Made by a program: the position numbers and the translations under genes
Origin: Bordetella parapertussis
GTDB taxonomy: Bacteria > Pseudomonadota > Gammaproteobacteria > Burkholderiales > Burkholderiaceae_C
Length of the DNA stretch: 5,922 bases
NCBI GenBank assembly: GCA_945888535.1
Contig: CAMDAN010000124.1
Span: forward strand, 1 to 5,922
Reading direction: 5' to 3'
In this document: piece after piece, positions 1 through 4,839 of the stretch
Layout of the letters: every line of letters starts with the position of its first letter
How positions within the stretch are numbered: position 1 is the first letter of the stretch
Notes under the pieces: model-generated
The model's database searches: none
What the model saw: only the letters and a program-made list of their open reading frames with translations
Told to the model about the DNA's origin: nothing

Positions 1-94
1 CAAAATAATGCAGTGACGATACTTGGTGATACGATGAAAAGTTATACGGAAAAGGACACAGCTTCCGCCAAATTGGCAATGGACTACCCAAGTT

Positions 95-478
95 TTAAAA
101 GTGATACTGAACCTTGCTGAAATCACTGATCGCAAAGGCATAAAGGATCAGCAGATCCTCGTCATTCACGTTGTTGATCTGATGCCTAGCGTTGCCAGGA
201 ATAAACAACATTCTTCCCGGATCGACGTCAAATACTTCATCATTAATGGTGACTGTCCCCCGGCCTGTAAGAGTGAAATAAGTTTCAGGCTGTGAATGCT
301 GATGCGGTTCAAGCGACTCACCCTTTTTGAGGCGAACCACGCCCATCGTCATGTCGTTTTGACACCCAGTAGCACTGCCGAGGATTTCTTTCCACTGCGC
401 CTTTCCTCGGATCGCCACTTGGTCGTTTTCCCAACCTTTCCAATCCATGTCATCAAGGTGTTTTGAAGCAATTTGCAT
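95..478 (-). CDS. Small single-domain cupin protein, function unknown
   Basis: A 127-residue protein that is essentially one cupin beta-barrel. Cupin motif 1 is complete: G53, then H59-x-H61, three residues, E65, and G72, matching G(X)5HXH(X)3-4E(X)6G. Motif 2 runs G88, P94, H99, N103 and fits G(X)5PXG(X)2H(X)3N, except that the inner Gly is Asn96. H59, H61, E65 and H99 form the usual 3-His/1-Glu metal site, so a divalent metal is expected. There is no signal peptide or membrane segment, so it is probably cytoplasmic. The length is normal for a stand-alone cupin. The ATG at 476-478 is the only sensible start, but no Shine-Dalgarno sequence precedes it. The gene is divergent from higB and has no same-strand neighbour in the window. 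GC is lower than in the parC region. The substrate cannot be inferred: such cupins include dioxygenases, lyases, isomerases and sugar-binding proteins. Cupin fold is confident; function is unknown. Confidence 0.88.
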   Translation of the reverse strand: MQIASKHLDDMDWKGWENDQVAIRGKAQWKEILGSATGCQNDMTMGVVRLKKGESLEPHQHSQPETYFTLTGRGTVTINDEVFDVDPGRMLFIPGNARHQINNVNDEDLLILYAFAISDFSKVQYHF

Positions 479-488
479 AACAAAGTTT

Positions 489-499
489 CGTGAATCACG
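489..499. promoter_or_regulatory. Short perfect dyad upstream of the cupin gene, possible operator
   Basis: CGTGAATCACG reads CGTGA-A-TCACG, two 5-base arms around one central base. It lies 11 bases upstream of the cupin start codon, where a repressor could block initiation. The arms are short and the loop is a single base, so it would act as a protein-binding site rather than an RNA hairpin. No regulator gene for it is visible in the window. A dyad this short can occur by chance. Confidence 0.25.
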
Positions 500-580
500 T
501 TAAAGTCAATATTCTAGGTTGGCATTCCAAAAAATTTCCAATCGCTCTTCACAACACTGGAAAGTGAAGGCAACAGTACT

Positions 581-609
581 TTGCATTTCGTATCGTTATG
601 CGATACAAT
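581..609 (+). promoter_or_regulatory. Sigma70-type promoter of higBA
   Basis: The -35 box TTGCAT (581-586) and the -10 box TACAAT (604-609) are separated by exactly 17 bases, the optimal spacing. Each matches the TTGACA/TATAAT consensus at four or five of six positions. Initiation 5-9 bases past the -10 box would fall at about 614-618, on or beside the higB ATG at 615-617. The transcript would therefore have almost no 5' leader. This is a prediction from spacing; no transcript data are available. Confidence 0.72.
590..606. promoter_or_regulatory. Inverted-repeat operator in the higBA promoter, probable HigA site
   Basis: The 6-base arms GTATCG (590-595) and CGATAC (601-606) are perfectly complementary around a 5-base centre. 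The dyad fills the spacer between the -35 and -10 boxes and overlaps the first three bases of the -10 box. Bound protein here would exclude RNA polymerase. HigA antitoxins have a Xre-type helix-turn-helix and are known to repress their own operons at promoter palindromes, so HigA is the expected ligand. The binding assignment is inference; the dyad and its position are read directly. Confidence 0.7.
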
Positions 610-614
610 TAGCC

Positions 615-893
615 ATGATCAAGTCATTTCGACACAAGGGACTTAAGCTATTTTTTGAGAATGGCTCAAAGGCTGGTATCCAAGTGGCTCATGCAACCAA
701 GTTGGCGCGGCAACTAGCAAGACTTAACGTTGCCGCCTGCGACAGCGATATGAACTTGCCTGGTTGGGGTTTGCATGCTTTACAAGGAAACTTGCAAAAC
801 CATTGGTCGATTTCGGTCAACGGTAACTGGAGGATGACATTCACTTTTGATGGCGCCGACGCTGTGTTGGTTGACTATCAGGACTATCACTAG
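615..893 (+). CDS. higB: HigB-type toxin, ribosome-dependent mRNA endonuclease
   Basis: A 92-residue protein of the RelE/HigB fold, the same length as Proteus vulgaris HigB. It opens with the family-typical MIKSFRHKGL and ends in the signature QDYH. The catalytic set described for P. vulgaris HigB is present at the same positions: H54, D90, Y91 and H92. The conserved W72-R73 also remains (NGNWR, 69-73). HigB cuts mRNA codon by codon in the ribosomal A site and so stops translation; HigA binding neutralises it. After H54 this protein has Ala-Leu-Gln where relatives usually have Pro-Leu-Lys. The start at 615 is preferred over upstream in-frame starts because family similarity begins there and the promoter ends just before it. 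No Shine-Dalgarno sequence is visible. The antitoxin follows 10 nt downstream, the inverted toxin-first order typical of higBA. The gene looks intact. Confidence 0.93.
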   Translation: MIKSFRHKGLKLFFENGSKAGIQVAHATKLARQLARLNVAACDSDMNLPGWGLHALQGNLQNHWSISVNGNWRMTFTFDGADAVLVDYQDYH

Positions 894-896
894 GAG
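892..896 (+). promoter_or_regulatory. Ribosome binding site of higA
   Basis: AGGAG lies seven bases before the higA ATG at 904-906 and overlaps the higB TAG stop codon (891-893). It fixes the higA start at 904 over the in-frame upstream ATG at 847, which lies inside higB. The strong site here contrasts with the missing one before higB and would favour antitoxin over toxin synthesis from the shared mRNA. Confidence 0.8.
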
Positions 897-903
897 ATTC
901 ACC

Positions 904-1218
904 ATGGCACGTATGTTTAACCCACCCCATCCCGGCTTGACGTTACGCGATGACGTGCTGCCAGCGCTAGGCCTCAGTGTGACAGCAGCCGCCAATCAGC
1001 TTGGTGTTTCTCGCGTAGCCCTGTCCCGCTTGCTCAATGGGCGTGCCGCAATATCTCCTGATATGGCCCTGCGCATTGAAGCATGGTTGGGCGTTGAACG
1101 CGGAGGCGAGGCCCAGCTTTGGCTTGCAGAGCAAAGCGCGTATGACGTGAACCAGGCCGAAGAGCGGTTCAAGTCCAGCCCCATGCAAGTTCAACCAGCA
1201 CCAGCCAACGCTTTTTAA
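904..1218 (+). CDS. higA: HigA-type antitoxin, Xre-family DNA-binding autorepressor
   Basis: A 104-residue protein, the same length as P. vulgaris HigA. The N-terminal HPG (residues 9-11) followed by a helix and the Leu-Ser-Val-Thr-Ala-Ala segment (24-29) are typical of the HigA/VapI group. The helix-turn-helix spans about residues 25-45, with the recognition helix around Val-Ser-Arg-Val-Ala-Leu-Ser-Arg (35-42) and the downstream LLNGRAAIS (43-51). WLGV (61-64) and the QLWL segment (71-74) are also family features. HigA wraps around HigB to block it, and as a dimer represses the operon. The likely operator is the dyad at 590-606. The last 15 or so residues are Pro/Ala/Gln-rich and probably disordered. 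Translation is probably coupled to higB. GC, about 60% by hand count over 961-1020, resembles the right-hand genes rather than the cupin. The stop lies 9 nt from the convergent monooxygenase stop, with no terminator between them. Confidence 0.93.
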   Translation: MARMFNPPHPGLTLRDDVLPALGLSVTAAANQLGVSRVALSRLLNGRAAISPDMALRIEAWLGVERGGEAQLWLAEQSAYDVNQAEERFKSSPMQVQPAPANAF

Positions 1219-1227
1219 CGACTTCGC

Positions 1228-2403
1228 CTAACGCCCCCGGTACAACCAAGGCACATCGATCATGCGTGCCCCAAAAAGTTTCATGGCGGTATCGCGGCCC
1301 CAGCGCCTGAGGCCGGTGGCATGAAAAATCTCTCCGTTGCGTACCGCGCGGGCTTGAACCCGGGCGTTGCGCTTCCAGCGGCGCCGGGCAAAACGCTCTA
1401 GGGCATCTGCATCGTCGTGGCTGGACTGTTGCAAAACGTCAGCCATGGCAAAAGCATCTTCAATCGCCATGCCTGCGCCTTGGGCAAGAAAGGGAAGCAT
1501 GGGGTGGGCGGCGTCGCCCAGCAAGGCGATGCGTCCGAACGCCAACTCTTGGGCGCTACGTACCTTGGGCAAACCACACAAAGGCCATAAGTTCCATTTT
1601 GAAATAGCACTCACTAATTCTTGCAAAGGAGCAGCCGCGTTAGACAAGTGCGCTTGCAGTTCTTGCACTTCGGCAGTTTGATTCCATTGGTCCAGCTCCG
1701 CAGGCGCCTTGGCCTTCACAATAATCACCACATTGAGCAGTTCGCCGTGGTGAACTGGGTACTGAACCGCATGGAAATCAGGGCCGAGCCAAGCGGTGAT
1801 CACTTGGCTGCGCAAAGTCTCAGGCAAATCCGCCTGAACCACCATGGCGCGGTAGGCCACGTAGCCAGAAAATTGCGGCTGGGCGTCTAAGCGAACAAAG
1901 TCTCTCACCTGGCTCCACAGCCCATCGGCACCAATCAATACATTGGCGCGGCGGTTTTGGCCATCGGCCGTGGTTACCGTGACGGCGCTGGCATCTTGGC
2001 TGACAAACTCCACCGCATTGCCCACAATCAGCTGCGTAGAACCTTGCGCATTTACCGCTTTAAGCAGCAGGCCATGCAAGTCGGACCGCGCAATCGTGGC
2101 GTAGCGTGCGCCATAGCGTTTCACCGCCCGCTCGCCCAAAGGCAAACGCCCAAGAAGGTCTGCATTAAGCGCACTTCGAATTTCCAACTGCGAGGGAAAG
2201 CAAGCCAAGGCATCGAGCCCCTCTTTAAGGCCCCAGCCTTCTAAAAGGCGAACAATGTTGGGGCTGATTTGGATGCCAGCGCCGACTTCTGAGAAAACTT
2301 TGTTTCTCTCAATCAACTGAACCGGCAGGTCCCGATAGCCACATGCCAAAGCGGTAGACAAGCCACCAATTCCGCCGCCGACGATTACGATTTTTTTTTG
2401 CAT
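1228..2403 (-). CDS. FAD-dependent aromatic-ring monooxygenase (class A, salicylate / 3-hydroxybenzoate hydroxylase-like)
   Basis: A 391-residue single-component flavoprotein hydroxylase, full length for its family. The N-terminal Rossmann motif GGGIGG (9-14) is followed by acidic E32, which binds the ADP ribose of FAD. The mid-protein DG motif is GADG (158-161), and the second FAD/NAD(P)H-contacting GD motif is GDAAHP (296-301), followed by PFLAQGAG (304-311). GAGIQISPN (41-49) is typical of the salicylate and 3-hydroxybenzoate hydroxylase branch. The expected reaction is NAD(P)H- and O2-dependent ring hydroxylation of a small phenolic acid in the cytoplasm. A ubiquinone-pathway role (UbiH-like) is a weaker alternative. 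No aromatic-degradation genes are nearby. It starts 21 nt after the parC stop on the same strand, so it is probably co-transcribed with parE-parC. No Shine-Dalgarno sequence precedes the ATG, and codons 2-5 contain a run of nine A. Substrate is not assigned. Confidence 0.88.
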   Translation of the reverse strand: MQKKIVIVGGGIGGLSTALACGYRDLPVQLIERNKVFSEVGAGIQISPNIVRLLEGWGLKEGLDALACFPSQLEIRSALNADLLGRLPLGERAVKRYGARYATIARSDLHGLLLKAVNAQGSTQLIVGNAVEFVSQDASAVTVTTADGQNRRANVLIGADGLWSQVRDFVRLDAQPQFSGYVAYRAMVVQADLPETLRSQVITAWLGPDFHAVQYPVHHGELLNVVIIVKAKAPAELDQWNQTAEVQELQAHLSNAAAPLQELVSAISKWNLWPLCGLPKVRSAQELAFGRIALLGDAAHPMLPFLAQGAGMAIEDAFAMADVLQQSSHDDADALERFARRRWKRNARVQARAVRNGEIFHATGLRRWGRDTAMKLFGARMIDVPWLYRGR

Positions 2404-2424
2404 GTCAATGGTTGCCGAATGGGC

Positions 2425-4824
2425 TTATTCCATTCGAGAAATTTTGGACGGTTTAAAGCCAAGATCGGCCGCTTTGCCTTTGCGTGCTCGCGCTGCGCGG
2501 GCGTTGTTCAGGCTACGTATTTCTAAGGTTTCATCACGGGCTTTGCCGCCTCGGCCTACCCCTTCAATGCGGACGCTGCGAGTGTAGGCCGCCGCACCTG
2601 CCAAGGTGTCTTTGGCTTCTAGGTCAATCAACATTAAGCCGCGCCCGCCTTTTTCCATGGTCTTGAGTTCTGAAATCTCAAACGTGAGGATGCGCCCCAA
2701 TACGGAGGCACAAGCGATGTGGGTTGCTGCTGCAAGATCTGCACGCCCGGTACTTCCTGCCTCGGGTACGGCGGTGTAGCTTGCCGCTGGCAAGCTAGCG
2801 CCAGAGACCAAAGAGGGTGCGCAAAGCGCTTCACCCGCATTGCAGCTGACAAAAGCTTTGCCCGCTTTTTGGCGAGACACCATGTTGTCTACTGACGCCA
2901 TGAATCCATAGCCCCCGCTACTGCTGAGTAGCAACTTAGCGTTGGCCTGGCCGGCGAAGTAGTAGAGCAGTTGGGTACCGGCTTCAAGCTCAATCAGGGT
3001 GGTGACCGGTTGCCCATCGCCGCGACCGCCGGGGAGCAAGGAAACGGCCACCGAGTACACCCGACCGTTGGAGCCAAATGCCAACAAGGTATCAACGCTT
3101 CGGCATTCAAAGGTTCCATACAAAGTGTCACCGGCTTTAAAAGCAAAGCTGGAAGCGTCATGCCCGTGGCCCGAACGGGCGCGAACCCAGCCTTTGTCGC
3201 TGACCACAACGGTAACGGGTTCATCCACAATTTTGACTTCCGCGACGGCTTTTTTCTCCGCTTGAATCAGCGTGCGCCGTGCGTCCGCAAAGGTCTTGGC
3301 ATCGGCCTCAATTTCTTTGACCATCAAGCGGCGCAAGGCTGCGGGACTGCCAAGTATTTCTTCGAGTTTCTTTTGCTCGTCACGCAACTCGTCCAACTCT
3401 TGTTCAATTTTGATGGCTTCAAGGCGGGCGAGTTGGCGCAGTCGGATTTCTAAGATGTCGTCGGCTTGGCGCTCGGAGAGTTTGAAACGCTCCATCAACG
3501 CGGCGCGGGGCTCGTCTGATTGACGGATGATGGCGATGACTTCGTCAATATTTAGTAAAACCGTTTGACGGCCTTCCAAAATATGCGTGCGGTCTAACAC
3601 TTTGCCCAATCGAAAGCGCGAACGTTTTTCAATGGTGCTTTGGCGAAACGCGATCCACTCGGTCAACATTTGCCGGAAAGACTTTTGGGTCGGCCGCCCG
3701 TCAAGTCCCACCATCGTGAGGTTAATCGGGCTGGAGGTTTCGAGGCTGGTGTGCGCCAACAAGGCCGTGATCAATTCGGCTTGTTGCGTTCGGCTGGTTT
3801 TGGGCTCAAACACCAAACGCACCGCCGCATCTTTGCTTGACTCGTCTCGCACCACATCGAGCACCGCCAAGATACTGCCCTTGAGCTGGGTTTGGTCTTG
3901 CGAAAGCGCTTTTTTGCCCGCCTTGACTTTGGGGTTGGTGATCTCTTCAATTTCTTCCATGACGCGTTGAGAGCTAACGCCCGGAGGCAATTCGGTCACC
4001 ACCAACTGCCATTGGCCCCGCGCAAGATCTTCAATTTTCCAACGCGCTCGTACCTTGAGCGAACCACGCCCGGTTCGGTAGGCGTCGGCAATATCCGTGC
4101 TGCTGCTGATGATTTGCCCGCCGCCGGGGTAGTCGGGGCCAGGAACTAATGCATACAAATCCGCTTCAGACAGGGCTGGCGTTTTAATCAAGGCGACGCA
4201 GGCGTCTGCAATTTCACGCAGGTTGTGACTGGGGATTTCGGTCGCTAAACCCACGGCAATGCCACTGGCCCCATTGAGTAAGGCAAAAGGCAAACGCGCA
4301 GGCAGTTGCCGGGGCTCTTCGGTCGAGCCGTCATAGTTTGGGGTGAAGTCGACCGTGCCTTGGTCAATCTCATCGAGCAACAGGCTGGTGATTTTTGCCA
4401 AGCGGGCTTCGGTGTAACGCATAGCCGCAGCGCCATCGCCATCGCGCGAACCAAAATTACCTTGTCCGTCAATCAAAGGGTAGCGCTGCGAAAAGTCTTG
4501 CGCCATGCGCACCAGCGCTTCATACGCGGCTTGGTCGCCATGGGGATGAAAGCGACCCAAGACATCGCCCACGACGCGAGCACTCTTTACCGGCTTAGCG
4601 CCAGTGTTGCCATTGGCTCCGCCAAAGCCCAGCCCCATACGCGACATGGAATACAAAATGCGGCGCTGCACGGGTTTTTGACCGTCGCACACATCCGGCA
4701 AGGCACGGCCCTTCACCACGCTTAAGGCGTACTCTAGGTAGGCACGCTGCGCGTAGGTCGCCAAATTGAGCTGGTCATCGGCCTCGGTATTGGAGGCGAA
4801 ATCGATAATAGTTTGGTCGGTCAT
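2425..4824 (-). CDS. parC: DNA topoisomerase IV subunit A
   Basis: A 799-residue type IIA topoisomerase subunit, somewhat longer than E. coli ParC (752). The winged-helix cleavage domain spans about 30-170, with the quinolone-resistance region [11 protein letters not shown] (93-103) and the DNA-cleaving tyrosine Y137 in RYTEARL (136-142). The tower domain follows to about 340, then helices and the dimerisation coiled coil (about 360-530, including the charged heptad-like stretch near 470-490). The C-terminal beta-pinwheel domain runs from about 535 to 770 and ends in a basic tail. A Gly-rich EKGGRG element sits at 724-729. With ParE it decatenates daughter chromosomes and removes positive supercoils. 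ParC is favoured over GyrA because no canonical GyrA box is seen and parE lies directly upstream. The gap from the parE stop is 15 nt with no clear ribosome binding site, suggesting coupled translation. Oddities are Gln98 where E. coli ParC has Ser80, and an Ala/Ser/Gly-rich stretch at 670-705. Confidence 0.97.
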   Translation of the reverse strand: MTDQTIIDFASNTEADDQLNLATYAQRAYLEYALSVVKGRALPDVCDGQKPVQRRILYSMSRMGLGFGGANGNTGAKPVKSARVVGDVLGRFHPHGDQAAYEALVRMAQDFSQRYPLIDGQGNFGSRDGDGAAAMRYTEARLAKITSLLLDEIDQGTVDFTPNYDGSTEEPRQLPARLPFALLNGASGIAVGLATEIPSHNLREIADACVALIKTPALSEADLYALVPGPDYPGGGQIISSSTDIADAYRTGRGSLKVRARWKIEDLARGQWQLVVTELPPGVSSQRVMEEIEEITNPKVKAGKKALSQDQTQLKGSILAVLDVVRDESSKDAAVRLVFEPKTSRTQQAELITALLAHTSLETSSPINLTMVGLDGRPTQKSFRQMLTEWIAFRQSTIEKRSRFRLGKVLDRTHILEGRQTVLLNIDEVIAIIRQSDEPRAALMERFKLSERQADDILEIRLRQLARLEAIKIEQELDELRDEQKKLEEILGSPAALRRLMVKEIEADAKTFADARRTLIQAEKKAVAEVKIVDEPVTVVVSDKGWVRARSGHGHDASSFAFKAGDTLYGTFECRSVDTLLAFGSNGRVYSVAVSLLPGGRGDGQPVTTLIELEAGTQLLYYFAGQANAKLLLSSSGGYGFMASVDNMVSRQKAGKAFVSCNAGEALCAPSLVSGASLPAASYTAVPEAGSTGRADLAAATHIACASVLGRILTFEISELKTMEKGGRGLMLIDLEAKDTLAGAAAYTRSVRIEGVGRGGKARDETLEIRSLNNARAARARKGKAADLGFKPSKISRME

Positions 4825-4839
4825 GGGATAGGTCTGAAT

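Larger units (their letters stand above)
479..614. other. AT-rich divergent intergenic region between the cupin gene and higB
   Basis: These 136 bases separate two divergently transcribed genes. By hand count the line at 481-540 is about 33% GC, the lowest seen in the window. The higB side carries a strong promoter and operator, listed separately. The cupin side has a TTGACT box on the minus strand (504-509) but no good -10 box at 16-18 nt spacing. It also has a perfect 11-base dyad, CGTGAATCACG (489-499). A further inverted repeat, CTTCAC/GTGAAG, lies at 547-552 and 564-569, just upstream of the higB -35 box. An upstream in-frame extension of higB to 519 is possible on paper, but it would cover the promoter and is rejected. 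Confidence 0.7.

Noticed and set aside
17..35. GATAC repeated twice, resembling an arm of the higB operator
   Set aside because: The copies are in direct rather than inverted orientation, and no promoter or gene start lies beside them. Probably chance.
67..77. Perfect 11-base dyad GCCAAATTGGC downstream of the cupin gene, considered as a terminator or operator
   Set aside because: Five-base arms with a one-base centre and no following U-run do not make a terminator, and no promoter is nearby.
1..120. Plus-strand frame open from the window edge to a TGA at 118-120 (39 codons), possible C-terminus of a gene to the left
   Set aside because: It is too short to be significant, shows no recognisable motif, and overlaps the 3' end of the cupin gene by 26 bases. 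The sequence left of the window would decide.
519..614. N-terminal extension of higB from 519
   Set aside because: Family similarity begins at the ATG at 615, and the extension would span a strong promoter and operator.
1226..1232. GCCTAAC after higA resembles an integron attC core (RYYYAAC), and higBA modules are common integron cassettes
   Set aside because: It lies at the end of the monooxygenase coding sequence, and I see no paired GTTRRRY core or the imperfect palindrome an attC site needs.
2971..3453. 160-codon plus-strand open frame opposite parC
   Set aside because: It has no recognisable domain and lies antisense to strongly conserved parC codons. Open antisense frames are common in GC-rich genes.
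4306..4725. 139-codon plus-strand open frame opposite the parC cleavage domain
   Set aside because: Shadow of parC: no family resemblance, and no start signals.
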